From Laetiporus sulphureus 93-53 (Eukaryota > Basidiomycota > Agaricomycetes > Polyporales > Laetiporaceae): a DNA stretch of 64,000 nt. The DNA lies in assembly GCF_001632365.1 (NCBI RefSeq), contig NW_024468513.1, positions 1,179,876-1,243,875 of the forward strand, read 5' to 3'. Shown here in pieces: positions 11,766 through 24,268 of the stretch. Under the pieces are notes generated by a model. That model saw only the letters and a program-made list of their open reading frames with translations. It ran no database searches and was not told where the DNA came from. A program made the translations under genes and the position numbers. How positions within the stretch are numbered: the stretch's first letter is position 1; the number at the start of each line of letters is the position of its first letter.

Positions 11766-14700
11766 CCTCGGGCGTGGTGCGTTTGACGGTGTCGGTGGTG
11801 TTCCTCCTCTTCCTGGGCTGCTGCTGTGCTGGATCGACAGACATGGTATGGTATGGCGGCAGTGAAGTACTAGAGGATCAGCCAAGAGCAATGGGCGGGA
11901 TGGCAGCTGAGGTCATGGGGAAAGGGAGTTCTATTTATCTTGGCATAGCGCCGCATTGTCCAGAAAATGGGCGATGTGCTAGAAGCGGGAAATGGTGAAA
12001 TTGGCGATAACCAGGGACGGGCGACCTATGGCAGTCGATGGAGCCGCGCGCCCAACGATTGAATCAAAGGGCGGTGGGAAATTGGAAAGGAGCCATCACG
12101 CAGGGGTGGGCGCTGAAATTCGACAATCAGCGGCTTCCACTGATGCACCCTTCCTGCGGATGCTTTTCTGCGAAACAGTGTCCCCAAGCCATGGCGCCAA
12201 GCCAATCCGTGAATAGCATTTGCGCCTCGGCGAACCCACGTATGCCCGACACCCTCCTGGTCGAGACTGCAGCACCCCGGCCACCCACCCACACATCCCC
12301 GGTAAGCCCCGCGCAGGAGCATCACCGCCGTTGATCCGGCACGCCGGAGCTCCCGCACGGCGGGCGGCCCGAGCCGACCAATCGAGCAGGTGCGATCCTG
12401 AATCTAATCAGAAATAGTTTCCTTTGTACGCTTGGCCGCTTGGCGCAGCGGGCGTTCCGCGGACGGCGGCGTCTAAGGCAGAAGGAGACCAAGCCCTCTC
12501 CCCAATTGGTGAGGCCAACCCCTCTTTCGCCCTTTGCCGGCCCTGCATCCATGCACGCGGCATTGCGCCCCGTCTGGCCCAGCAATCCTCATTCTTAATC
12601 CATCCGCGGCTATCATCCCCGCGCGCGCTCTCCGCACCAAAATGGGTGGATCGTCTGCCGACACTTGCTTCAATGCGCCGCCATCATCGGGCCGTGTGAT
12701 CGCTCTTGCCATCATTCTCGCCTTCAGGCTTCGACGCCCCTGCACGCATTGACGTGAGCCGGCACCGCAGGCTACTGAGAAGCAATGCCAAGAGTGGTTT
12801 GGCTCTTCGCCGCCACGGGCACGCTATATGTTTCATTTGCTGCAACCCGGAAGCTTTCATGCTGCCTGTCATAGAATCTGCCCCACTGAATGACCCCGCT
12901 GCCTCGCATGCAGTGTCGAAGCGCATCCCTACCACATCGCTCACACGCGTTTGCTGACTAGCCTTCTGAGCGAGTCGCCGATGGTCCGATCAGGCAGCGA
13001 CGATTGGCGGCAACACGAGCGCATACGCTATGTTCGGAACACCTCGCTTGCTCTGCTTTGAAGCACCGCTAGCGCCCGAGCAGCGGACGCTCTCATGTGC
13101 CGACAGAACGTGAGCGTCCGTGGTCGACTTCGCACAGACAATGACGTAATATCAGCGGCGGAACAAGGACGCCAGACCAGCGTTGTGTTGCTGGACGCCT
13201 TCGACGCTCCCGCTGTTGTATGCAGAATCTATCGTGATTCCAAGGTTCCGCGGGCTGGAACCTAAGTGTAGGCAGCATCTGGTGAAGCCAACACCAAGAA
13301 TAGACTGTGATATTCTCGAGAGCGGGAGGACAATACAAATGCAGCACGAGGTCCATATCGCGTGTGCTCGCCTAGTGCTACGTGTTCGCCAATAGCGAAA
13401 GCAAGCTGTTAATGAACAGCTGCGTGCCAAGTCCGACTTGTCGGAGGCCGCTGCCATGGACAACCATGCAAGATCCCTGATCTATGCAATTAGCCTGCGC
13501 CGGCGAGTAATTTGTTGAAATTACCGTACCGAAGGATCATTTGGATGTCAATCAATTGCAATTGCGCGACATGAGTCACGAGGACTAGTCGAGGTCGTCA
13601 CGTCGGCAGATCGTCATGTCCATCAGACGTGTGCGAGGCGAGCGCCTCCGGTGCCCGTTCCCTCGGCCAAGGCGCGTTTCCGTGTGGGAGTCAAGGACTC
13701 CGTGCCTCCGGGCAAAAGGCGCCTAGATACAATGCAGCGCGCTCGTGCGTGCCACCTTCTGCGGAACCCTGGCAGACATGCACAGTCTGCCGGAAGGGGT
13801 CGGCATAGAAGCATGGAGAGTGGATTGCACCGACCATGCGGAGCTTGGTATGCTGATTGATCCTCATATCTTCCTGCAATCCGACGGCATCGATATGTCG
13901 TGATAACACCGCGCAAGAATGATCAAATCGTTGACGGACAGTCGGTAGCGCGATTATTATGTAGTAAATGGGCGATGTCGTAATAAGCGCTGTCACCACT
14001 GACATGAGACTTGATCGTGATCTTCAGAGCGTCGCAGGCCCAGCCACGCACACAGCATGCCTTGATGGATTGTTGTGATTCATATATTCAGTGTGATTCG
14101 AGAGCCTGCGCGTTATCAAGTCACAGCACCCGCTCGTAAATTAATGTACCTGGCCCACGGGGGAGGAGTTCCCTGTCGGGCGTCCGGGGTCTTGGCAAGA
14201 TACGATGGCACGCGTCGTCTTACGCAGTGCGTGAATTCTCGGCCATATGCGAGCGATGCGTGCGTCTTCTAAGAACATCAGAGCGACCGTGAAACGTATT
14301 GGCATACGAAGCGGCGACTCTGGCTGCATCCGCCAATCAGTGAGTCAGGTGCCCCCGGTGCAACGATCGCATCTCCGCCGCGTCGACCTGGGGATAATAC
14401 GAGCAAGCCGCCTGCCGAGAATCTGCAAACAATTTGCAGCTCAGCAACAGGTGTCGCCCTGCTATCGTCGCCTTGTTCCTCTCCGACAGCGTCTGCGTTT
14501 GTAGAGAAGGTGGGCCTGATGAGAAGAGTCCCTGGAATAGGACGCCAAGGGCGAGCATTCTAGATATGGAGCCCAGGTACGTCTTTTCTGCAAATAGCCT
14601 TTCTTTCTGATTGGCATACATGCCAAGACTGGATGGAACCCGAACCGGAGGAAACGGATTTTCCGTTAAGGAGCGTTCTGGCAACGTTTTTTTTGTCATC

Positions 14701-16717
14701 CCAAACAATATTTGCGCAGAGGGGGACCCGTGCGACGCATCATGTGATGAGGATAACCATCAACAGCAACCGGACCGCGCGGCTCCGAAGTGTGCTTGAC
14801 GATCAGTGTAGAAAATCGCTTTGCATTGTTATGCTCCATGATAGCGCATATAGGTACGTGCGGAATCAGATCCGTAGGGCACCCTGGAATGTTGAATCTC
14901 CAATGAGCCTTCTAGGTCGTTGATTGGAGCGTGGTCCGCGGGTCGCACTCCGAGAATGCCAATTTGGATTGGAGCGAGCGCCTGCAATCGGGGCCGTAAA
15001 CCTGCCTCGAGGACTACAGTCAGCGAGGTACGTTCGGGAGATGCAGGGAATATGTGTGAGTAAAGGGACGCCGTCTCGGAGGGCCCTGGGGGGCGCCGCA
15101 CGGTCCTACCTGTCGTACTAGACCGTACCATGTCGAACTGACGTGAGGGAAGCGTACTGAGATTGGAAACGGAAGCTGCGGGCATGACGGATGATGTTCG
15201 GTTCATGGCGAACAACTTTGCGCGAACCAATGATGTGACGAGCGGCGAGACCAGCGCCGTCGTGGCACCATACCAGCTAAAATTCACTTGTGGATAAGAT
15301 GCTGGATAATAATAGCTCTCAGTCAGTACGTGAATGCGGAGGCGTTCCAGATGCTCAGCTGAGTTTTGTGGCGACGGTCGGTGCTGCCTGGATGTAACTG
15401 AATTGAGATTCAAGATGAGTCGGCATTCCCCTGGAGCCGACCGCGCAACCTGCGACGGAATTGGAATTTGATTGTGATCAGCAGAGCGGGAGAAGAATTT
15501 CGACATCATCGTGCAGACGGGTTGGGCGCTTTTTAAAGCTGCGGTGCCCATTCTGCTGGACGAGCTTTATCCCATCAGGTCTGCTGGGAGCCGGCGGCTC
15601 GTCCGCGTAATCAGATTGACCGTCACGTAGCTTCTGAAGGAGTTAAAACGCACGTATCGTAATTTGCAACGTCGTACTCCTAGTCTCGACTCTTGGAGCT
15701 CTCATGCGGCCGCCAGAGACAACGCTATTGATAGCACAACCTCTGAGGATGGGGCATGTATGTCGTGAGCACTGCGCTCTGTTGTATTGCTGGAATGCGG
15801 TTTATGTGTACAGCCGTCGGACTCGCCCGTGTTCCGTGACACACTGATGGCCACCTGTCGGGTTCAGGATATGATTAGACGTCGGACTGTATTGATCAAG
15901 AGACTGTATGGGATGGGAAAGCAGCAGCGTAAAAATACCAGGCGCTGATGCACAAAATGGAGAAACGGCTTGGCAAGGGTGGCCAAGTCATGAGTACAGT
16001 GAACTATGAATAGACCATGTCCACAAGGAGGACTTAATGCTGATCGCGACATCTGCATAACCGAGGGAATACCATCGCGAAGTGATGGGTGGCCAGTGAT
16101 GTTGTGCTTGCGGGGTTGTCCGTGCTAGTTTTAGCGCAACAGCACCACGGGTATCGCCGACCTATGGAAACAAGTTTAGCCGGCTGTTTGAAGGCGTGGT
16201 GACGGACCATAAAGGCAGTCTGCAAGTCGTTTGAGCCAGGACCTTTTAGGAACCGGGGGTCAGCTGCGTCGAACGTGGTGAAAGGACCGCAGCCCTGGCG
16301 GCATAGTTCCGTGGCCATGCGCCAGACCGACGCCGCATTCTGCAAGAGTGTATGGCGGCGACTTCAATCCTCCGCGACCACTGGTGTCGGACTTCACCAC
16401 AAAGTGACAACGACTCGGAAGTTTGACGGACGATCGATACCGATCGTGTCGCCGCACATGGCCAAACATAGCCAGCAGCCTGGCACCCAGTGGCACTCCA
16501 CGTTAGTGTTGAGAGCATTTCGAAACAACAGGCTGTCTTTGCCATCGAGACCAGTTGCACGCAAGCGGAACACAATATATACTCGATATCGAGGCACATT
16601 ACAATGGTGAGTGGTAGCTACATAGGTACGTACTTCAAAATGCTATCACCTGCGGAGACATCCACGAGTTACGCGAGATAGAAGCGAAGCCGGATTTCGA
16701 TCACCTAGAATGCCACC
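11766..16717. other. Gene-poor stretch of 5 kb
   Basis: No believable exon chain was found on either strand. The ORF at 14829-15551 (minus, 240 codons) is the longest but lacks known motifs and has no supporting neighbouring exons. A short hairpin (GGTTCC / GGAACC) lies near 13241-13260. The part next to 11766 must contain the promoter of the zinc-cluster gene. Confidence 0.4.
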
Positions 16718-18121
16718 TTAAGACATGTTCGGCGCCACGGACGCCAGCCCACTTGCAATGCCGCTGAGCATGGTGAGCCACCACGCTCTGTATAGAGTCC
16801 TCCATCCCTCCTCATCAATGATTCGCTTCGCGCAGTCAACGAGGCCCAGGTAGGGATCCTTCTCATGACGTAGCCTACGAATGGCAAACGAGATATTATT
16901 AACTTGCAGCTGATCATAATTGGGAATGACTCACCCAATCACGTCTTCCTCTGCGCCTGAATACTCGGTATACTCCGCACCATCTAAGGCATCGTCCTCG
17001 ACTTCCTGTTCCACGGAGTTGTATTCCGGCGCCGCATGGTTACGTTGGATAGCCAACTTCGTTGTAATGACCTCCAATGGGCACAGGATTGCTGTGCTCA
17101 GAATCTCGATGGTCATGTAAAGTCCGAACCTGACGGGGCTGAGGGAATAGTCTGTCGATCCTGATCGTGGTAAGAGGAGTGCTCGAACGCCGGAAAGCAA
17201 TAGCGCTGTATAGGCGACATGAAGAGATTCCGCAGCAAGAAGCCCAGGAGTCATATACAGGATCCACGGTCGCTTGCGCTCGGTAGGAGTTAATAAGATG
17301 CGGAGTGAGTAGAAAGGGCGGAAGTAAGGAAGCTTGTATGGCGTGGTGATAGACCTTTGGGAACGGTCAGTTCCCGAATGGCTGATTGATCGCAGTTAGA
17401 CGCACCGGTATGTGATGATGGCAGCAGGAAGTGACATAAGCATCGAAAGCATCCCAAACGCTAGGGTTCCGAATAATCCGGCAGCAGGAGGATCCGCTCG
17501 ACCGGGGGTACTTGGCGTATTTGCATTAAGAACCGCCACGGCGAAAATAGTGAGCACCAGACTGAATGACAGCGTTGGCACTAGAGTAGGTCCTGTGAAT
17601 ACCAGATCTGTCCATGGCGGTGGAGACACGTACTGAGGCCTTTGTATAGTCCGGCCCACCCCTTTGCAACGATGTTGAGAAAGCGTTATTTATAAATATC
17701 ATCAGCGGTTCACACTCACCTCAATGCGCTTCACGCGCCTAAGCATGCCAAAGAACGACGTCACCACAGGCCCAGTATGCGGTTCAATGTTCCCTTCAGC
17801 ATCCAAACGCAATCCACGAGGATTATAGTTCGCTGGAAAGCGCATTCAAATGCCCCGCTCGTCAATCGAATGGAGAAGTACTATCCTCTTAAATCACGCA
17901 CCTCGCAACCGTACCAATGCCCCAGTCAAAGGGACCGTAATGAGCAGAGATGCTGCCAATGATAGCCCTAGGAGGCCAATAAGGGTTATGGCATCCATAA
18001 ATCCCATGTTTATGGCGACGAAATTGTTACGAAGGAGGAGTCGTGGAAGTGCAAGTGCAAAGGCGCAGCCCGAGGCTGTTCGCTCACAAGTGCGGCAACT
18101 GCCAACTGCGGCGGTGCGTGA
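16718..18121 (-). CDS. Mitochondrial-carrier-like membrane protein
   Basis: Exons give several hydrophobic segments typical of a carrier fold: AITLIGLLGLSLAASLLITV, LVPTLSFSLVLTIFAVAVLN, GTLAFGMLSMLMSL, and a late segment with the Solcar-type motif CPLEVITTKLAIQR followed by EEGWRTLYRAWW. The first of these has a degenerate motif (VPLTGALVRLR). Between them are RVKRIEGWAGLYKG-type loops that resemble the matrix helix of SLC25 carriers. The usual basic residue after the Pro-x-Glu motif is replaced by Thr, and repeats are uneven, so it may be an outer-membrane Ugo1-like relative rather than a true transporter; substrate unknown. The C-terminus SVAPNMS is firm. The N-terminus is not: the frame stays open to 18121 without an ATG before MGFMDA at 18007, so an upstream exon is likely. 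Confidence 0.7.
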
Positions 18122-19943
18122 TCAGTTACGGCGTGACTGCTATGAGCGCTTCTGCTCTCTTTCTCCAACCACCATCATTCCGCTCTCTTATCGTGCCACG
18201 CAATCCTGCGTCGCAGCGTTCTCCACTCGCTGAGACGTCGATGGTCATAGATTGCAACTAATGCACTGTCAATAACTACTCAGCAATACAAAGAAAGGAA
18301 GGCTCAGGTTAGTGCCTTCCATGGCGTTCGCATTCGTCCGCCAGAATTCACACCCGTTCGCGGATAGATCGTCTTAGAGCCTCCTGCCTTTGCCTGTGAT
18401 TCCGTTGTCTGAACTAGCTGCTAGTGTTTCACTCACGCTAGAAGCCTCGATGGGCTATTTTTTCTGCGATCCGTGAGCTACACCTGTGAATGGCATACAC
18501 GCATCGCAGGGCCGACAGGTTGCACTTAGTGCTTAAGCGCTCGAGAAGACGCGCCCTCTTCGTGCATTGAAAGCAGGGGCCGGGCCTAGCTTTCACAGGA
18601 GTTCTCGCTCGCGGGTCGCATTCTCTCCTCTGGTGCGTGGAGAACATCTCACGTCTTCGCGCTATTCAACCTGCTGTTCCGCTAGACTTGGATCCGGATT
18701 TTGCCGATAGGCGTGCTGCAACATCAAATTTACTTCCAGAGCTGCGATTTAGAGAATCACAGTGTTCTGTCGCGTGAACATGGCAGATGTGTATGGCCGT
18801 GTTCACAACGAAAGCCATTGGTGGGCCAAGTTCCGAGTATCGTAGTCTCAATAGACCGCGCAGCGATGTTTGGTCGGAAGCATCCGTGCGATTCTCGGGG
18901 CGCCAACGCTACATTATCCGAGAGGATTGCGCTGGGGCTGCTGTTGGATGACCGTGTTCATCTCTGCTGCAACGTGTGTTTCTTATTTCTTCTTATATCG
19001 ACGCCACTGAGGCAATTGCCTATGCAGTTGATCCAATCGGCCTCAATTACTATTATGCGAAAGGCTTGAGAAGTTTGACAGCCCCTATGCGCTAGTACAC
19101 CCTCTGGGACGCATCCAAGGTTGATTGCGATCCAGCAAAATTGCAGCCTTTTCCCGCGATGCTCAGGATTCGTGCAGCAATGAAGATGTGCATTTGAGGC
19201 CGTCCAGCTTCGCTGTCATGTCTACATCGTAAGAATGTAGCCTGCATTCTGCGCTAATGTCTCGTTTACGGTCTCAATTGTGTCGAGCACCATATGGTAC
19301 CGTGTACCATCGTCACGCGATTAACATTGCAGAGTAAGGTACTGGCTCTCCACTAGTCATTGTCTCGCACGACGCTGAACTACTTCACTGTAGATTGTTT
19401 TATTACCATCACTCAGTCTAGTATTGCTCGCGACATGCACCCGTTGTCACCGTGCCGGATTGCCCTTGTGATGAGTATCGCCGCCGACATCCGAGGGGCT
19501 TCATGGCTCACCTTCAGTCGGCTGTTGGATTCGTTCTTTGCTTGGCCGCTACTGCCACCGGGAGTCAGAATGCGCTAGTACTATTTGTACGTTAGTCTCT
19601 CGTTGTTCAATGCAATGCAGACGTGATCCTCCTACCTGCTCAAGCGTGCGGCGAAGATTCATGCCAGTCAGACAAGGAGGTGCTGCTGTGCGATCTCTCC
19701 CTCATTCCTACTCATAGCTTGAATTGCTTGTGGACTAATTGACCTCGGTCGGTGTTGTTGTCCCAGTCTTAAGTCGTAATTATTTACTAGCCCTGGCAGC
19801 TGCAGCCACAGTTGATTGGCTCTCCGACAGAGGGACACATTATTAGAGTTCGTCTGCTTTGTCGTCCATATCATACACACCTAGGCCTCGTCGTAGTCGT
19901 CGTAACTACATCCTCATAGACTCTCACTCTCTTCGACAACTTC
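18122..19943. other. Intergenic region, promoter side of Fun30
   Basis: Both neighbours point away from it, so it contains their promoters and 5' leaders, possibly including a missing first exon of the carrier-like gene. No recognisable gene was seen in its 1.8 kb. Confidence 0.4.
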
Positions 19944-22900
19944 ATGATGTCCTTAGGACCTGGTGCTGCTGCTAATAAAGTCAGTGTCGTGGTTTAAATT
20001 ACCGTATCTGTGCCTTCCTGACCGCGATTGCACCACGTCCCGCCCCGTCATATCAGAAGGCGGCCTTGGAACAGCTCAAGTTCAAGAAGAAGCAGAAACA
20101 ACAGAACACCTCTGTGGATGAGAGTGTCCTGCCTGCGTCTGCTTCGTGGACGGCGGCCGGCACGACGCTGGACAGACCGCCCGCGCAGTCGCGCGATGCG
20201 ACGATTCCATCGCGCTATTTCTCCGCGACTCCCATCTCACCTGGCAATGTCCTTGCGCCTAACTCAAGCCCTCCTCCTCACGATCCCAGTCATCATTCCA
20301 ATCGGTCCTTCTGGCAATCCGACAGCCTTGGAGATGGCATTCCTGGCCTCATTCATTCAGAGCCGCCATCGCAGCCCTTCACGCCGGTACGCGTTGATCC
20401 GCTGACAGCACCCAGTGGATTTGTGCGAGGCAACAGCGTCCCACACGCGTCGTTTACGCGTCCTTGGAATGGCAATGGGAGACAGATGTCGGAAACGGAG
20501 GATTCGGGGGATGGGGAGCGTCCCCGCAAGAGAATCAACCGTGGTCGCTCACCGAAGGATCCATTAGACCTCTTGACCTCGCCCGAGTCTCCTGAGGTTC
20601 AGGCACCAGGCCGTAAACGCAGAGTCAATGGCACGTTCTCATTGTCATCAATATCTTCTGACGAGTCCATCTCGGATGCCATGGACGTTGCTGGCCCCTC
20701 CAGATCACGCATCGTACGGCACGCGCAATCACCTCAGGAGCCACCGTCGTCTTCTCAGCCCTCTCAATCCGAAAGCGAAGACCCTAGGTTCACTCGTTTC
20801 AAAATGGTACAACCTCTGCATCCGCTCAGTGTTGTTCGTGCTGCATGGGACCAGGCCGGAGGCGACGTCCAGAAGGCATCGGCCCTTCTCACCGACCCCA
20901 GTTGGCGGCCACCGTCAGCATCGAATGGAAAACCAGTAGCGCGACCGACGGCTGAGACAGGACGAGTGAAGGAGATTGATGAAGCTAATAAGGCTCAGCG
21001 TGCTGCTATAAGAGAGAGGGGGAAGCAATCTATGATATACAAGAGCCGACCAGCCCTGGATGGCAAGCCCCCTTCCAAGCCCGGCCCGTCGACCCCTTCC
21101 CTCGCTGCAGCGGACCTGGAACCTCCCCAAACTCCTGGCAGCCCAGTTGTTTCGCAGGCTCGAGTTAAGCGGTTGAAGCGCAAGGTCATAGACTCCGAAT
21201 CCGAGGCGGAATCCGTTGACAGCGATGCGTCAGCCCGCGTTGCAAGACCGAAAGAGGATAGTCGCCATGAGCTTCGCGTGCTCAATTACTTTAACACAGC
21301 TGCTGCCGAGGGCTTGCAGGAGATTACGGGTGAGTTCCTGTTCCTCAATCACTCTGCATTTGCTAACTCTGCATTTGCTAATTGTTTCTCGATAGGCTGC
21401 ACCGTTGAGCAAGCCAATAAAATCATCGAGTTGCGACCATTCTCTTCTGTGGCTGATTTGCGAGCGAGACTATCGCAAGGCAAGAAGAAAGCGGGACCGG
21501 CTGGAATCAGTCCACGGATGTTCGAGGACTGCGTGGCTATTTTCGAAGGCTACGGCAGGGTTGATAGCATCCTCCAAGACTGTGAAGAGATTGGAGCCGA
21601 ACTCAAGGCTGAGATCGCTTCGTGGACAAAGCATTCGCGATCCCGCGATCCTTCTCTTGGAGTCGAGAACACGAATCCGACTGACGGGACTCTCAGTCTG
21701 CATGACCAGGCTGACCTGACGGATAGCAAGCCAAGCTATTATCTGACATCCCAGCCATCATTGCTAGAGGAGGGTGTACAGTTGAAGGAATACCAAATGA
21801 TTGGTATCAATTGGCTCAACCTGCTGTATCGCAGGAAGCTGAGTTGCATCTTGGCCGATGAGATGGGCAAGTATCGTGGCTCTACTTCGATGATTGTTTA
21901 TTGACCACTGTCTCGCACAGGCTTGGGCAAGACCATCCAGGTCATCAGCTTCTTTGCACATCTGAAAGAGAAGGGACGCCACGGGCCTCATCTCGTTGTC
22001 GTACCGTAGGTTCTGCTCACAACTGCTGGCTATGCCCTTCTCATCGACTCTGGACTACAGATCCTCAACTCTAGAGAATTGGTGCCGGGAGTTTGATCGT
22101 TTTGCGTCTAACATGTCCGTAAACACCTACTACGGTGGCAAAGAGGAGCGTCCTGCGTTGCGTCAAAGTCTCTTGGAGACGCGGTATAACAATAAGACGG
22201 GTGAAGGTTGGGAGGTCTTGATCACGACGTACAATCTCGCGCAAGGCGATGAGAAGGATCGCAAGTTCTTCAGGAAGATTGAGTGGGATGTACGTGTTGC
22301 TCCCCTTCCTTGATGTGAGATGTCATCGCTCATGAGGACCCCTCAGGCTTGCGTATTTGATGAGGGACACGTCCTCAAAAACTTCCAATCCCAACGGTAC
22401 CAAACATTGCTTCGATACGAGTCAAGATGGAGATTGCTTCTCACAGGAACACCTCTTCAAAACAATCTCCAGGAACTAGTCGTGAGTCCACATGAGCCTG
22501 TAGACTCTCAGATGTTGATTGAGGTCTCGTAGTCTCTCATGAACTTCATCCTGCCTCAGCAGTTTGCAGCTGACCTTGACTCTCTACGTGCGGTCTTCAA
22601 GACGAAGGGTGACTCCAAAGTGACATTGCTAGCTCAAGAACGTGTTTCGCGAGCCAAGAAGATGCTCACGCCGTTTGTTCTGCGAAGACGCAAAGACCAG
22701 GTAAGGACCGATTTGTCACGAGTATTGCGTAGATGGTCTGATCATTCATGTGGTATCAGGTTCTCAAGGATCTTCCGAAGAAGAACGAGCGGATCGAGTG
22801 GTGTGACATGACTCCTCTCCAGAGATCTATTTACAACGAAGCGCTGCAGCGGTCGAGGAAGACAATCTTCGATGTCGACGCTCAGGCCGCTGAGATCGTG

Positions 22901-24021
22901 GACGAACCCAAGCCAGCGAAGAGGACCCGCGCGAACACACGCCCGAAGGATAAGCTGTACGTTGAGAACAGCTCGAACGTCCTCATGGATCTGCGGAAGG
23001 CTGCGTCGCATCCCATGCTTTTCAGAAGACGTTTCACGGACGACACGCTTACGCGTGTTGCCAAGTTGCTGTTGAAGGAGCCTGATTTCAAGAGGCGGAA
23101 GGCTGTCTTCCAGTACATAAAGGAGGATTTGGAGGTTATGACTGATGCAGAGCTGCAGGAGTACTGCGCATCGTATAACGTTCGTTCTCTCGACATGATT
23201 ATGGCATAACGATGCTGAATGATACATTCTGCTAGTCAACTCGCAAGTTCCTCCAGGCGGAGAGCTGCTACCTGGAAGCCGGGAAGGTTAAGGTTCTCAT
23301 GCAGCTGCTCGACAAGTACCAGGCCGCAGGACGTCGTGTCTTGATATTCTCGCAGGTATGGAACCTCTCTTGTGTTACTGTGGTGCTATGCTGACATGTA
23401 TGCTGGAAATGTTGTAGTTCACGCAGATTCTGGATATCCTTCAGAAGGTGCTACAGCAGAAGTCGATCAAGTATCTGCTGTTGACCGGTTCGACTCCAGT
23501 CGATAACCGGCAATCCCTTGTCGACGACTTCCATACCGACGAGTCCATCACCGTGTTCCTACTTTCCACGAAGGCAGGCGGCATGGGCATCAACCTCACT
23601 GCAGCTAGCGTTGTGATCATGTGCGTCGCCGTTCTATCTGCTGCGTCTTCGCCGTTTCAACTGTCATCATCTCTTACTGCGCAGGTTCGATCAAGACTTC
23701 AATCCGCACAATGACAAACAAGCGCAGGATCGTGCTTATCGAATAGGCCAGAAGCAGGACGTCGATGTCGTCAAGCTCATCACGAAGGGCTCAATTGAAG
23801 AGGACATGCTGGCACTTGGTCAAACAAAGCTGGCTCTTGATGAAGCCGTTGCGGGCGAAGAAGGAGAAGAGGAGAAGGTGGAGAGGGATATGAAGACGTC
23901 TCTGATGAACGTCGTGCGGAAGAAGCTGCAGGAGACACAGGACGAAGATGTGCCGATGCCTGATGCTGAGCCTATAGATGATGACATCGGCAGTCCGTTG
24001 AGCGTGCTGGACGACACATAG
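19944..24021 (+). CDS. FUN30: Chromatin remodeller Fun30/SMARCAD1 (SNF2 family)
   Basis: An ATP-dependent remodeller used in heterochromatin maintenance and DNA-end resection. Exon 1 ([12 protein letters not shown]) joins over a 77-nt intron (19980-20056) to a Ser/Pro-rich disordered region. A CUE-like ubiquitin-binding segment follows ([18 protein letters not shown], about residues 260-295), then a helix-hairpin-helix-like region ([19 protein letters not shown]). The SNF2 ATPase starts at [12 protein letters not shown], with DEMGLGKT (Walker A, completed across a GC-AG intron at 21867-21920), DEGH (motif II; Fun30-type instead of DEAH) and [10 protein letters not shown]. The helicase C half has [22 protein letters not shown] and QDRAYRIGQ. 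An acidic tail follows. All catalytic motifs look intact, so it should be active. It converges on BET5. Confidence 0.96.
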
Positions 24022-24268
24022 TTATTAGACACTTATCATGGAGAGGATTGGAGGACTTGGAGATCTATTGCTATTGCCCGATGTATTTATATCCGCAAAT
24101 GCATCATTCCGTCTAGAGCATTGGATGTGCTCCAGAAGTCGCGGTGTGGTCCAACATAGTAACGATCCCTCGAGGAGATCACTTTACTCATGGCAATCAC
24201 GTCTCTTGGTCCATCGACGCATCATCGCCGATACATAAGCGCGAACGGAGAGCTCATCATCATTATCA

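Noticed and set aside
12424..12500. tRNA-like A box (TGGCGCAGCGGG)
   Set aside because: No matching B box (GGTTCRANNCC) within 30-60 nt downstream and no cloverleaf with paired D and acceptor stems.
13241..13260. Short perfect hairpin (GGTTCC/GGAACC)
   Set aside because: A six-base stem is expected by chance in 64 kb and has no associated gene or terminator.
14829..15551. 240-codon minus-strand ORF
   Set aside because: Isolated, no known motif, no neighbouring exons; kept only as a note in the gene-poor stretch.
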